DNA of 64,000 nt from positions 15,554,501 to 15,618,500 of the forward strand of contig CM060887.1 in the NCBI GenBank assembly GCA_030762935.1, written 5' to 3'. The DNA is from Hymenopus coronatus. Lineage: Eukaryota; Arthropoda; Insecta; Mantodea; Hymenopodidae. A program made the translations under genes and the position numbers. The notes below the pieces were generated by a model. It worked only from the letters and a program-made list of their open reading frames with translations, made no database searches and was not told the DNA's origin. Positions 22,473-34,115 of this stretch are shown here, one piece after another; the stretch's first letter is position 1, and each line of letters starts with the position of its first letter.

Positions 22473-23251
22473 TTTTTTACTTTCTCTGCGCGCGCGCGCG
22501 CGCGTGTGTGTGTATGTCTGTAAACAGCATAGCTCAGAAACGAAAAGACCGTTAAATACCATGCTTGGTATTTAGGTTTGGTATTTTCAGGGGATGTGAC
22601 ACGAAGATTTTTAAGAAAATCCCCCCACCCCTAACTACCCTTTACATGGAAAAATGATGGAAAAGTTTTCCAAAATGTTGTTAAAAATGGCTATAACGAT
22701 TTTGATTAAAATACCACATATTAAAGCAATTTCTATCACAAATATAAAGTATTATTGAATATTCTGGGAATAGCTTCTAAAGACCTATTTATTCTGGATG
22801 AATTTTGCTTAATTTGGCATAACTGGTAAACTGTAAGAGATAGACAAAAACGTACTGTACAAAAAATGTATATCTTGTTAAAATACACAAGTTATTTCAT
22901 ATGCACCCTTTCGTGGAGCTTGCCGTTTTCGAGGTATTTCTTTTTATTAGTTTCAATTATGAATTACTTATACTTTTCTCAGACGGAAGTGTCCACTTTT
23001 CTTTTGTTCTACTCCTGGCCAAGCAAAGAAGCGATTTGCAATGACAATCGCATAACGACAGCTTTTAAAACATTTGACTATCACTTTCGCAAGGTGCATT
23101 CCCTTAGTTCCATTCTACTTATAAGGAACTAAGTAATAAAAGTCTCTTAAAGTTTATCTGAATTAGCATGGTGTTGGAAGAAGAATTATATTTCGTAAGA
23201 AGTTTGTGGAGTAGCTAGAGAAAGTCATGTGAGTGTAAAAATCAGACTTTT
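22473..23251 (+). mobile_element. HE repeat with terminal deletion
   Basis: TTTTTTACTTTCTCTG is followed at once by (CG)n(TG)n at 22487-22512, so the hairpin and the CCGGAAATACATG region (about 150 bp) have been lost between the two. The core and the far end (CTAGAGAAAGTCATGTGAG) are intact. Confidence 0.85.
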
Positions 23252-23965
23252 TTTTTTTCGTAAGGCACTTTTTAGTGATGTGACAAAAACAAAAATAAAT
23301 TTAACCATAACTTCCAAACCATTAGAGGAAAATTAATTGAATATGTACTGTAACTTATTTGTATTATATTGCACATGTGGTATAAATTTCAAAAAGCTAG
23401 TAGTTAGGAATTTCAAACCTTCAGTCATACATGTTCTTAGGGATTTTGGGGCTTATCCATTTGTTCTCCGACAAATGAAAATCACAATGTTTACGTCGTG
23501 TTTTAAAAGCATGTAGACGATGCTGAAGATAGGGGATTAAATCCCGGAGCCCCAGAAGTGCAAGCAGGAGGTATCGAGTTCTGCAGGAAGTTTCGTGTGT
23601 GGGCTTGAGATGGCATTATTGCTATAACCGGAAGCTCCTTCATGTAGGAATTCATTCCGCTGAAGTTTCTGAACCAATTTCACTCCGATTAGTCTTCTTC
23701 TACAGCAGCTGCTTGGAAATTGCACGTTAGCAAACTCCTGGAAGAAACATGCAATGGCAGCGGTAACTGAAAATCTAGGCTGTGCAAGTATTTAACTTAA
23801 GTCTCATAATTGACAATGTAAAAAGCAAATGTTAATACCATATATTACTAAATACAAACAGCACAAGCTACTATGTAAAGTCGATTTTACAGTGATCGTC
23901 CTCAATGCTTTTTATACCCAACAAGTTGCATATCCTTGACGCATAGATGGAATAACCAATAGAAA
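23252..23965. other. No gene recognised
   Basis: Low-copy sequence. An open frame at 23537-23725 (minus) has no recognisable feature. Confidence 0.3.
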
Positions 23966-24806
23966 AAGCTGATGTGTTCCATTTACATGACTTTCTCTAC
24001 ATCAAATTATTGTTAAAAAGCGTATGCTTCTCTTTACTTCAAGCTAATCGAGAAAAAAATTAGCAGAAATAGTTTTATTACTTAGTTCCTTGTAAGTAGA
24101 AGCGAAATAAGGAAGTACAATAGGTTAAAGCGATAGTCAAAAGCTGGTTCTATGTGACTGAAGTTCCTTTGTATGGACACGAGTTGACAAATTCCTGTAT
24201 GAAAAAAAGTTTTTACAGCGAAACCAAAAACAAGGAATATCTTAAAAACGATCGACTCCACGAAAAAAATGTATATAACATAAAGTGTGTGTTTTAATGT
24301 GCTCTACATTTTCTGTGTGGTAAGTTTTTGTCCATCTCTTATGGTTTGGCAAAAATCCGTAAAATTCATCCAGAATAAAGTAGTCTTCAGAGGCTATTCC
24401 CAGAAAATTCAAAATATACATTTTATTTGTGAAGTAAATACCTTAAATTTACGAGATTTTAATCAAAAGCGTTAGAGCTATTTTTGAAAAAATCAAAATT
24501 TTCGAAATTGTTTGCACGTAAAGGGTAGTTTGGGGTGGGGGATTTTCTTGAAAATCTTCGTGTCGCATCCTTGGAAGATACCACACTTAAATACCAAGTT
24601 TAGTTTTAACGATATTTTCTTTTTTGAGCTATGCTGCCCACAGACACACAGACAGACACACGGACATTTTTCTAAAAATGCTTTTTTTTTGGATCCAGGG
24701 GGTCTCAAAACATATATTTCCGGTGAAATCTCGGTATCGAATTTTTGGGTCCAATACAATACCTTCTCTATACACTATGTACATAATACGTATAGAGAAA
24801 GTAAAA
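23966..24806 (-). mobile_element. HE repeat, full length (tandem, first)
   Basis: It opens with GCTGATGTGTTCCATTTACA and closes with ACACTATGTACATAATACGT ATAGAGAAAGT. The microsatellite is reduced to CAGACACACAGACAGACAC. It is followed after about 15 bp by a second copy in the same orientation. Confidence 0.9.
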
Positions 24807-24820
24807 ACATTAAAATGAAG

Positions 24821-25660
24821 TTGAACATGACTTTCTCTACATCTCAATTGTTAAAAAGCACATTCTTCTAAATACGTTATAATGATCAAAAAAACATTAG
24901 CAAAAATTGTCTTAATTGCTTGCTTCTTTGTAACTAGAAGGGAAATAAACGATAGTCAAATCTTTGAAAAACCGGTTCTCATGTGGTTGAAATCCGTTTC
25001 TGTGCAGGGCCAGGAGTTTACAGCTTTACGTGTGAGAAACGTTTACGTATTTTAAATCTGAAACAAATAGCAAGGAATATCTCAAATATGGTCAATTCAA
25101 CGAAAAAAAATAAACGAATATGATATAAATTGTATGTTTTGACTTGATCTACATTTTGTTTAGTAAGTTTTTGTCTATCTCTTACGGTTTACCATTTACG
25201 CAAAATTCAGCAAAATTCATTCAGAATAAAGAGGCCTTTAGAGGCTATTCCCAGAAAATTCAAGCTATATATTTTACTTGAGATGTAAATATCTTTAATA
25301 TATGATATTTTAATCAAAATCTTTAGAGCCATTTTTGAGAAAATCTAAATTTTCGAATTTTTTCCAAGTAAAGAGTCGTCGGGGGTTGGGGGATCTTCTT
25401 GAAAATCTTCGCATCCTTTGAAGACACTGAACTTAAATATCAAGTTTGGTATTTAACGGACTTTTCGTTTTGAGCTATGGTGCCCCCACCCACCCACCCA
25501 CACACACACACACACACACGTATGTTTCTAAAAATGTTTCTTTTTGGGGGGGATTAGGGGTCCCCAATATATATTTCCGGAGAAATCTCGATATCGATTT
25601 TGGGTGCAATACAATACCTTCTTTTTACACCATGTACATAGTACGTTTAGAGAAAGTAAA
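24821..25660 (-). mobile_element. HE repeat, full length (tandem, second)
   Basis: It starts at TTGAACATGACTTTCTCTAC, having lost the outermost CTGATGTG part, and ends at CATGTACATAGTACGTTTAG. The (CA)n tract with CCACCCACCCA is at about 25484-25519. Confidence 0.9.
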
Positions 25661-26194
25661 AATGTAATATAATGCATAGGAATGCTCGCTCAATGCTAAT
25701 ACCAGAATGCTATGCTTTAACAAACAGCAAAACGTTTTCATCTTGACTGATTTTCAAGCATTGATATTCTATAATAGTCACCACCTGTCCAAGTATTCGG
25801 GAGGAGGGGGGGGGGAGCCTTGTACAGAACTATCACTTTTAATATGAGACTAAAATTACAAACATTTTACATTAATTATCGAAAGTCTTGGAAGATATGC
25901 CAATACAAAAAGGACAGGAATTATAGATTTAGTTAAGAAAAAGTATAATGTCGAGGAGGTGAAGACATTAAAGGAACGGTTGTCCAACACAAACTCTTTC
26001 TGCACTCCTAAGACTAAATCCAACTGAATTCAAGTTCCATCAAGCCATTTCGGCGTACTGGAATAGCTTAACGGTTTTTCTTGATCAAGGGAATTTCTAG
26101 TTCACTACTAAGCGTACATGATGACGAGGGATCAACTCATCACCCACAGGTAGCACCTTACGACTATATATTACACTTGTGAACGTAAAAATGT
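25661..26194. other. No gene recognised
   Basis: AT-rich low-copy sequence with a G-rich patch at 25800-25815. Confidence 0.3.
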
Positions 26195-26360
26195 TGGACT
26201 TTAGCCCAGGGCCTTTCCTTTCAAGGTATGAGGTTGCTTTACGTGCAAATAAATATTATAAGGGACCAAGGCGTTGCTCCCCGTCCGAAGGAAGCCATGC
26301 TAAGAACCTTTACGTCCGAAAAAAATCCATCATCCTCCACTGAATTTGAGGCCACAATCT
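26195..26360 (-). mobile_element. SINE-C (minus), diverged
   Basis: GGTATGAGGTTGCTTTACGT, CCGTCCGAAGGAAGCCATGC and TCCATCATCCTCCACTGAAT match the middle and head-proximal part of SINE-C. The 3' part is missing. Confidence 0.65.
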
Positions 26361-27387
26361 TGTGTATTAGATCCATTTCATTTTATTTTTCTAAAAGCAC
26401 TATACAGGCATTGACATAGTATGTTGAAAGCAGTACAATAACCTTGTCATAATAACCACTGCGCCATAGAGGGTCTGTGTGATCCAGGCAAACCACAAAC
26501 TAGACCTCTTTTCTACGGAGCGATGTATATACGCCATTTCCACTGGATTTATACATATCATATTGCTTTGTATTAGAAGCCATATTTTCAGCTATCTTCC
26601 TCCACACCAGCCCTTCAAGGGCAGTATTTGTGGCGTTACTAACACGGTTTGCACAGACGAACATTCAAATCTCCACTAAATAACGACTTTTGAGTTCTGG
26701 AGAACTTTATAAGGAAGAATATAGTATATTAATCGGACCATAGTTGCAACTTTTTAGGGGAATGCGCTAACTTGCTACTCAGTTTTAGAGCCCCCTCCCT
26801 GACGAGGATATGTTTTTAAAGAACATAGAGATCAATAGGTATAAAACGCCCAAGAGCCTGCAGGTCAAGCGGTACTAATCAACAATGCACTTACCTGTAT
26901 GCAAAGCCAATCTTTATGTAGTTATACGTACTTAGAGTGTGTGCATGACGGAGCCTGGTTGGTCGCCTGTTGGCAAGCCGTCCCTCATTCTTTCAACAAC
27001 AACAACCAACTAGATCATTTTGCGCATGCGACAGAAAATTACACACGCTGCAGTTATTACGGGAAAAGCTTATTCGTGTGTATTTATGAGACCTGCATTA
27101 TGGAATCAGGCTCATCTTTATCACCAAAACAGAATATACAATCGCAAAATTGTGCGAGAAAGTGGTGGCTGAAATGGATACCAATAATAAATACATTTAA
27201 TAAACTGTGAGCTGTGACTTTTTCATGGACATTCTAATTGCATTGAGTTTAAATAAATCGAGAACAAAGCGATGTTTTATTGCTACAGAGAGGCCACCCA
27301 GCTTTCACGAGTATTTTAATAAAACTATTTCTTAGACATGCTTTTAGAATCTACAACTCAATCTAGCAGATTGCTTCGCCTTTAGCG
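26361..27387. other. No gene recognised
   Basis: No domain was recognised in the open frames here (largest 103 codons at 26899-27210). Confidence 0.3.
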
Positions 27388-28097
27388 CAGTAACAAGTGA
27401 CCAACCCCGTAACAAACAAGAGTCCTCCGTCTTGCACACTCAAGCTTTCTGCCGAAGGATCAACCAGGTAGTATGAGACCAAGCCGGTAACAAACAAAAA
27501 TCTGCATTGCACACTCAAGCTTTCTGCTAAAAGATCAACCAGTTAGTAAGTGTCCAACCTGGCAACAAAATAAACCCTGCATTGCACACTCAAGCTTTCT
27601 GCTGAACGATCAACCAGTAGTAAGTGACCAAGCCGGTAATAAACCAAACTCTGCATTGCACATTCAAGCTTTCTGCTGAACGATCAACCAGTAGTAAGTG
27701 ACCAAGCCGGTATAACATCAAATTCTGCATTGCACACTCAAGCTTTCTATTGAACGATCAACCAGGTAGTATGAGACCAAGCCGGTAACAAACAAAAATC
27801 TGCATTGCACACTCAAGCTTTCTGCTGAACGATCAACCAGTTAGTAAGTGTCCAACCCGGCAACAAAATAAACCCTGCATTGCACACTCAAGCTTTCTGC
27901 TGAACGATCAACCGGTAGTAAGTAATCAAGCCGGTATAACATCAAATTCTGCATTGCACACTCAAGCTTTCTATTGAACGATTAACTAGTAGTAAGTGAC
28001 CAAGCCGGTAACAAACCAGGCTGCGTCTTGCACACTCAAGTTTTCTGCCGAACGATCAACCAACCCCTGTAACAAACCAAACCCCGCATTGCAAACA
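27388..28097. repeat. Minisatellite, about 10 units of 74-75 bp
   Basis: TTGCACACTCAAGCTTTCTG recurs with T-T starts near 27432, 27507, 27582, 27656, 27730, 27805, 27880, 27954 and 28028, and a decayed tenth unit near 28089. Spacings are 75, 75, 74, 74, 75, 75, 74, 74 and about 61. Variants of the second half of the unit follow the order A, B, C, D, A, B, D, so a three- or four-unit block was copied. No coding frame runs through it. Confidence 0.95.
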
Positions 28098-28274
28098 TCT
28101 TAAGGTTGCTCTTGATTGGTTGTATTGTTACATAATTATTTTCTTAAATTATACTAGGTAACCGTTCAGGTAACGTTCAGATACATTACTGCGGTCCTTT
28201 TCTTTATTTCTTAAAATTTGCTACTCACCGAGCGTTGCTAGCTTATTGGTTCTACGATAGCGTGCGAGGCTGAC

Positions 28275-28715
28275 ATCCGGGGTGTTTCGCATTCGATTTT
28301 CGTCGACCGTTCACTCCCATCTTGGGTTGTTCATGGTTTCCCCTTCTCGGGAGGCGAATGCAGAGATGCTTTCTATTTGCCAAGATTTCCTTTCCATCAT
28401 TTCCCTTTTATTTCGTTTCCCTCTAATCTCCCAGGCGGCTTCGAGGTTTCGTGACGTGTTGCGGTGCCGGCAGATAGGTCGGATGTTACCCCCAAGGAAC
28501 ACTATGAGGCTGTCTTGTCGGAAGGATTATTTATTCGCTCTCACTGGTCTGCCAGTAGTGGGACAGGTCATAGAGCCAGAAACTTTTAGGGACTTCAACG
28601 CGTCTCTGTGCCCTTTCTACATGCGGGTTGTAGCACCTACGATTCCTTCATGTCATATCTTCCTCCTGGAGGTGGTAGCCGTAATAGATTTCATGCAGGA
28701 CACAGTGCACGAATG
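28275..28715 (+). mobile_element. SINE-E, long copy
   Basis: TTTCGTTTCCC, GGTTTCGTGACGTGTTGCGG, CTATGAGGCTGTC, TTCAACGCGTCTCTGTGCCC and ACCTACGATTCCTTCATGTC align with 48820-49110. The 152-codon frame at 28282-28740 lies inside it, is not conserved in the other copies and is not a gene. It is followed closely by SINE-D. Confidence 0.65.
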
Positions 28716-28732
28716 GTCCCCCTCCTTAGCGC

Positions 28733-29062
28733 GGTGGTAGCTGGTTGCTAGCCAAGCGGAAGAACGGGGTTCCCGGTACCGGCGTGGGGAGTTTTCCCCC
28801 GCTGGGAGACCTGGACCTGTGTGTACTCAGCCTCGTGAGGTCCCTGGTTGGGAAGGGGGGGGGGGGAATTGAGAAGCTATTTGATTGAGAATTAGCGGCT
28901 CCAGATCGAGAAGAACGCATCAACAGGCCGGGAGGAACTCGAGGCGCTGATCACATCTCACCCTCCGGCACTGCACCCTATTCATGACGCCTTCGGACCG
29001 AGATCGGGGAAGCAGCGAAGTAAGCCAAGGTCGCTTGTGGACTGTCGTGCTATGGAGTTACG
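28733..29062 (+). mobile_element. SINE-D, uninterrupted
   Basis: Head GCGCGGTGGTAGCTGGTTGC with a B-box-like GGGGTTCCCGGTACCGG, then GTGTACTCAGCCTCGTGAGG, a G run at about 28855-28867, GCGGCTCCAGATCGAGAAGA, CTCGAGGCGCTGATCACATC and CTTGTGGACTGTCGTGC. It defines the break in the copy at 4868-5387. Confidence 0.7.
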
Positions 29063-29922
29063 TTTATTGTAAACCCTATATTTCCCATTACTGTTCGCTT
29101 CTAGAATACTTGCGCCTATTTGGTAACAAGGAATGAATATGTTATGCTGCATTTGCTAAAATCTGCTGTTGAGATTTCACAATATTACTGATATCCGCTG
29201 AACATGCTGGTTCCAAGGTCAACAACAATTAACCTTGCTGGCGAACTGGCGATCGATTATCCAGTCTGGTTATTGGCCCGAAAAATCAGTAGCTTGCAGT
29301 AACCTAGAATGAATTATATTCGAATTCTGTTAGTGAGTTATTCGGGTAAGGTTTTTTATTTTCTTCTTTCTTTCTTATTTTTCACGGACAGCTTCTGATC
29401 AAATATCGTTAAATTCTACATATGTAATAATCCATAAATAAATGGTTATAGGACTTCATATAGTACAAGTACATAAGTGCGTTAGCATAGACAACACGCT
29501 GATAAATTAGGTTACCAGAACTAAATGCAGGAAATTCAACTCGCCATTATTACTGCATTAATGGGAAGCGGATAAAAAAAAACTGTCATCGATATTTTCC
29601 GTAACGTAAATGAAAGCACTTAATGGTGGCGCCAGGCACGAGCATTGCACCTAGCGACACCTCCCGGTCATTGTACCATTATTATCGAGCCAAGTCAAGC
29701 AGTATTTGCTGTAACAAGATCTCCTAAAACCCGAAAACCATGCGTCGCTGTCGTGCGTCATTTATCACACACCACCGCTAAGGTTTCCCCCCGCCCACCT
29801 TCCTCATGTAAACGTCCTAGCAAACTATGCGACCCCGACTGCACGGAACGCCGCGTCCGATATGCGACCGGCCCGGGTGCTTCAACTACCACCACACGCC
29901 TTTTAACATTAATAATATATAT
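29063..29922. other. No gene recognised; GC-rich patch 29620-29900
   Basis: The patch from 29620 to 29900 is GC-rich with several CpG dinucleotides and carries a 123-codon open frame (29645-30016) that runs into an HE fragment, so it cannot be a conserved protein as it stands. It could be the remains of a retroposon or a gene-associated CpG patch; nothing decides this. Confidence 0.3.
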
Positions 29923-30632
29923 TATGCTACATTCACATGACTTTCTTCACCCATTCCTCTACAAAGTAGTTTTAAAAATGAGGATTCGTGAAAATACTTC
30001 ACGTTTAACCAGATAAAATTTGCCGGGTTCGATTCCCGACTGGGGCGGGGAACTTTTCTTTATCCAGAATTATTCCCTATCCCCCACAGAGTCTGGAAAT
30101 ATGTATGTGAGAGCGAATATTTGAGGAAAGTAAAAGGATTTAAACCCAACGTAAGAATCTACATACAAGTTGTTTCTAAAGCAAAACCCCCGATATGACC
30201 TCAAATGTTAAAGGGGGGTTATATAAATGAAACAAAAAAAGGAATAAAGGAATGTATTAGTCTAAAGCGATAGCCATCTCTTTTAAAACTGGTAATTTAT
30301 ATCTTATTATCAATATATATATATAGTCATATATATAGTCATATATATTATATATAAATATAATGCGTACTCTCTTTTGCAGGAAATTATACTTCAAATG
30401 CTTTTTTTGTTCTATGATAATTATGATAAACATCAACAAAAAGTCCAATAACTAATGACATTGAAATTCCGTTTTCTCAGCGTAGACAGGACCAAAATAT
30501 TCCCATTTAAGAAAACTATAATAATTGGAAAAGTTATACCACAATAACAAATATATCCACAATGTTTAACTATCAAAAACAAATGCATCTGACATAACTC
30601 GTTGCTTTCACAAAGTCTACATTGAGTATTTC
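29923..30632 (-). mobile_element. HE repeat, diverged and interrupted
   Basis: The first 80 bp (TATGCTACATTCACATGACT) and a later section from about 30240 (GGAATGTATTAGTCTAAAGC, then ACAGGACCAAAATATTCCCA) belong to one old minus-oriented HE copy. Between them, at 30010-30060, is a retroposon piece with GGGTTCGATTCCCGACTGGG (box B), then a purine-rich stretch. An AT-only palindromic tract (TATATATAGTCATATATATA repeated) lies at 30311-30360. Confidence 0.6.
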
Positions 30633-30635
30633 AGG

Positions 30636-31387
30636 AAAACACACACACACATTTTCAGAAAAAGTTCAGCTCGTGTCAGTCCGTTTGTCCGGGTGTCTGT
30701 GAACAAGATAACTAAAAAAACGAAAAGTCGGTAAAATACCAAACTTGATATTTAAGTTTAGTGTCTTCCAGGGATGCGACACGAAGATTTTGAGAAAAAT
30801 CCCCCCACCCCAAACTACCTTTTACATGGAACTTTTTTCGAAAAGTCTGATTTGCTCAAAAATGGCTCTAACGATTTTGATTAAAAGATCGTATATTAAA
30901 GATATTTATCTCACAAATAAAATGTATATCTTGAATTTTCTGGGAATATGCTCTTATTCTGAATGAATTTTAAGGAATGTTGCATAACTGCTAAACCGTA
31001 AGTGATGGGCAAAAGCTTACCAAACAAAAAAATTTAGAGCACGTTAAAACACACAATTTATGTTACATACATTTTTTCGTGGAGTTTATCGTTTTTGAGT
31101 TATTCCTTGCTTTTGATTTCAGCTTTAAAAAACTTGTACTTTTCTCAAACAGGAATTTGTCAACTTCTGTCGATACAAAGCAACTTCAGTCACATAGCAA
31201 CCAAACTTTGACTATCACTTTAACCTACGGTACACCCTTATTTCGTTTCTCCTTACAAGGAAGCAATAATAAGAGTTTTCCAGCTAATTTTTTCTCAATT
31301 AGCTTGAAGTAAACAGAAGCGCTTTTTAACAATAATTTGTTGCAGAGATATAGAGAAAGGCATGTAAATGGAACACATCAGATTTTT
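30636..31387 (+). mobile_element. HE repeat (tandem, first), hairpin missing
   Basis: It starts at the microsatellite (ACACACACACACATTTTCAG) and ends with ACACATCAGATTTTT at 31387, where a second plus copy begins and shares the T run. Confidence 0.85.
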
Positions 31388-32013
31388 ACTTTCTCTATAC
31401 GTACTATATACATAGTGTATAGAGAAGGTATTGTTTTGCACCCAAAAATTCGATTTCGAGATTTCAGCGGAAATATATGTTTTGAGATCCCCTGAATCCA
31501 AAAACAGCATTTTTTGAAAACTTTCCGTGTGTGTGTGTGTGTGTGTGTGTGTCTGTGGGCAACATAGCTCAAAATGAAAAGACCGTTAAAAACCAAATTT
31601 GGTATCTTCCAAGGATGCGACACGAAGATTTTGAAGAAAATCCCCCCACCTCAAAACTACCCTTTACAGGGAAAAAATTTCGAACATTTTTATTTTCTTA
31701 AAAATGGATTTAACGATTTTGATTAAAATGTCGTAAATTTAAGATATTTACTTGACAAATAAAATGTATATCTTGAATTTCCTGGGAATAACCTTTGAAG
31801 GCTACTTTATTCTGGATGATTTTACGGATTTTTGCATAACTGCTAAACCGTATGAGATTGACAAAAACTTACCACACAGAAAATGTAGAGCACATTAAAA
31901 CACGTAATTTATGTTATACACATTTTTTTCGTGGAGTTGTTCGTTTTTAAGATATCCCTTGTTTTTGCTTTCAGCTATGAAAAAACTTAGATTTTTCTCA
32001 TACAGGAATTTGA
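31383..32013 (+). mobile_element. HE repeat (tandem, second), truncated
   Basis: It begins TTTTTACTTTCTCTATACGT at the junction. A GT run of about 13 units lies at 31526-31551. It stops at TACAGGAATTTGACA, about 250 bp before the usual end. Confidence 0.9.
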
Positions 32014-32767
32014 CAGAGCACAGAGCCCCGTATAAACAATGGCGCCAGCAGACAGTTGCAAGAGAAGCATACCACCGCTGTATCATGTCCTTGTTATAAA
32101 ACGGGTTACATTAATTCTCAACAAAATACATAGGTTTTCTATGTTAAATAGGTTTAGCAGCAGAAGTTGGCAAACATTTTAATTCTTATCCTCTTAACTC
32201 ATTATTTATGAGTGTAACTGACCAGGACAACCATATTACTACATGCTACTATAAACTGCGGACCTTGGAAAATGTTTTACCTCGAAAATTATTGCAATAT
32301 GCTAATTTTAGAAGTTAGAATATATAGGTTGTCCTTTTAATGCGTATCGTAATACCTTGCTTTCCTTATATATTGCAAATAGATGTAAGTGTTGTTATTG
32401 AAAAGGATAATGCGTTTAGAAGGAATTAGTGTTTATTATGATTAAATATCAAACACAGGGGTGTCCAACATAGCCCTGTATTGTTTTCCACCGTTAACTT
32501 TATCCACTATCTTGTATTATCCCAACATCTATTAATGATTACATGTTAATGTGCAAATTTAAAGTAAATCTTGTAAAATACAGAGTATTAAGGTATCTTA
32601 TCGAAATTTATGTGAGTTATTACTAGACAGGATTTGTTTATCCTTCTTGAAGGACATATTTAAGCAGTTCTTACGTATCTTCGCATTTCGAAAGAAGTAT
32701 ATGAAAAAAAGGAACATTTTTATTATGCATATGTGTATATTTTGGGATTTTAGCGAAAATATATATT
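32014..32767. other. No gene recognised
   Basis: AT-rich low-copy DNA; nothing recognised. Confidence 0.3.
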
Positions 32768-33239
32768 GCTTTCTCTAGCACACATGTACATTGTAGATAG
32801 AGAAGGTATTGTATTCCATCCAAAATTCGATATCAAGATTTCACCGGAAATGCATGTCTTGAAACCCCCGTGAATGGAAAAAAGCATTGTTAGAACAATA
32901 TCCGCTTGTGCGTGTATGTATGCGCGCGCAGCATAGCTCAAGAGCAAAAAGTCCGGTAAATATCAAACTTGGTATTTTGGTTAAATCATTTTCCATAATG
33001 CAACACGGAGATATTTTTGTAGTGTTTAACGCCCGCTTTTACTACTTGTGGCACCGCAGGCGATGGCACTGGTGATGCATGGAATGAAGATGGAGCACCG
33101 GTGGAATGCGATGGCGGGGGAAACCGGAGAACCCGGAGAAAAGCCGTCCCTGCGCTGTTTTGTTCATCATAAATCTCACATGCAGTCGCCTGGGATCTAG
33201 GTGAGAGGCGAGTGGTCTAACCACTCGGCCGACGGAGAT
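32768..33239 (+). mobile_element. HE repeat, hairpin third, interrupted by SINE-B
   Basis: Decayed hairpin (CTAGCACACATGTACATTGT), ATTTCACCGGAAATGCATG, a short GTGCGTGTATGTATGCGCGC microsatellite and the GCAACACGGAGAT word. SINE-B follows, then HE resumes for a few bases (ATTTTCAGGAAA). Confidence 0.8.
33014..33231 (-). mobile_element. SINE-B with 8-bp target duplication
   Basis: ACGGAGAT at 33006-33013 repeats at 33232-33239. The order GTGTTTAACGCCCGCTTTTA, GCACCGGTGGAATGCGATGG, GGTCTAACCACTCGGCCGAC shows a well-kept, probably young copy. Confidence 0.9.
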
Positions 33240-33269
33240 TTTCAGGAAACAATAGATACAGTGGGCTAA

Positions 33270-33625
33270 AAAATTATCACATATGAATTTGCGCTTTAAT
33301 CAGTACTGCCCTTTCTGTGTAGTAGCGTTAGTCTATAAATCGTAGTTTATCAGTTATGTGAAAGTCAAGGAATGAAGAGGACTCTAGATTATTCCCAAAA
33401 AATAAATCAAGGAAAGTAGTTTTTCATTAACTTTTTTTAAAGACATAGTATTTTAATCCAATCGTTATAGGCATATTGTGAGAAAGTAGAATGTTTTATG
33501 TAAAGGGTAGTTTTGGGAGGGAGGATTTTCTTGAAAATAATGTTGTCGCATCCAAGGAATTTGCAGCATTTAAATATCAAATTTGGTATATGTTTGGTAT
33601 ATAAACGACTTTTCTCTTTTAGATA
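33270..33625 (-). mobile_element. HE repeat fragment, diverged
   Basis: The middle of the family in minus orientation: AATGAAGAGGACTCTAGATTATTCCC, TGTAAAGGGTAGTTTTGGGA, GATTTTCTTGAAAATAATGT. Both ends are missing. It faces the plus-oriented piece at 32768. Confidence 0.7.
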
Positions 33626-33699
33626 TTCTGTATTTCCAGTGTAATTTCAGTGCTGAATTATTAAATGTCAAACAATACTTTCTCTGTTAATTTAATTAT

Positions 33700-33845
33700 T
33701 TTTCACACAAGTCCCGTGTAGGACAGGAGTTGAATAAGTAGACATATAGGCTAATTCAATGCCACAGCCGGGATTTGAACCACGGACCTCCCGATCTCTA
33801 GCCGGTTGCTCTACCACTGAACTACCATGGCAATATGCCGGCACA
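33700..33845 (-). mobile_element. SINE-F (minus)
   Basis: CAGCCGGGATTTGAACCACG (box B reversed), TCTAGCCGGTTGCTCTACCA (A-box region reversed) and ACTACCATGGCA end the head at about 33833. Towards the tail are ACACAAGTCCCGTGTAGGAC and AGTTGAATAAGTAG. A second SINE-F lies 120 bp away in the opposite orientation. Confidence 0.7.
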
Positions 33846-33965
33846 GCATTAAACTCCTCAAGTGACTCGTAAACTATACTTATTTTGAGATGACAACACC
33901 AAAGGCGACTTACAATGTTGTAAGTATGCCTGTACAAGTCTGTTGAGATGATATGTTGGCATGTG

Positions 33966-34115
33966 GCCATGGTAGGTAAGTGGCAGAGCAACCGGCTAGA
34001 GACCGGGGGATCCGTGGTTCAAATCCCGGCTATGGCATTGAATTTTTCAATCTGACTATATTTATCCAGTACTTTCTCCACTCAGTGATACGTGGTAGAT
34101 AAAATAAAACATGTC
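33966..34115 (+). mobile_element. SINE-F (plus)
   Basis: The tRNA-like part at 33966-34037 has GCCATGG pairing with CTATGGC, an A-box-like GGTAGGTAAGTGGCAGAGC, an anticodon-like CCGGCTAGAGACCGG hairpin and the B box TGGTTCAAATCCC. Extra bases and the repetitive flanks make a working tRNA unlikely. The tail is CATTGAATTTTTCAATC and CCACTCAGTGATACGTGG. Confidence 0.7.

Noticed and set aside
27388..28097. CRISPR-like regular repeats
   Set aside because: The whole 74-bp unit is repeated, so there are no unique spacers. The genome is eukaryotic and no cas-like genes are present. It is a minisatellite.
28282..28740. 152-codon open frame, the longest in the window
   Set aside because: It lies within a SINE-E copy whose relatives at 48712 and 1856 do not keep the frame, and it shows no domain.
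30311..30360. AT palindrome as a replication origin or hairpin RNA
   Set aside because: Low-complexity TATATA/GTCATATA repetition explains the self-complementarity.
33966..34037. Functional tRNA gene
   Set aside because: Boxes A and B and a 4-bp anticodon-like stem are visible, but extra bases, the mirrored second copy and the shared repeat tail fit a SINE head better.
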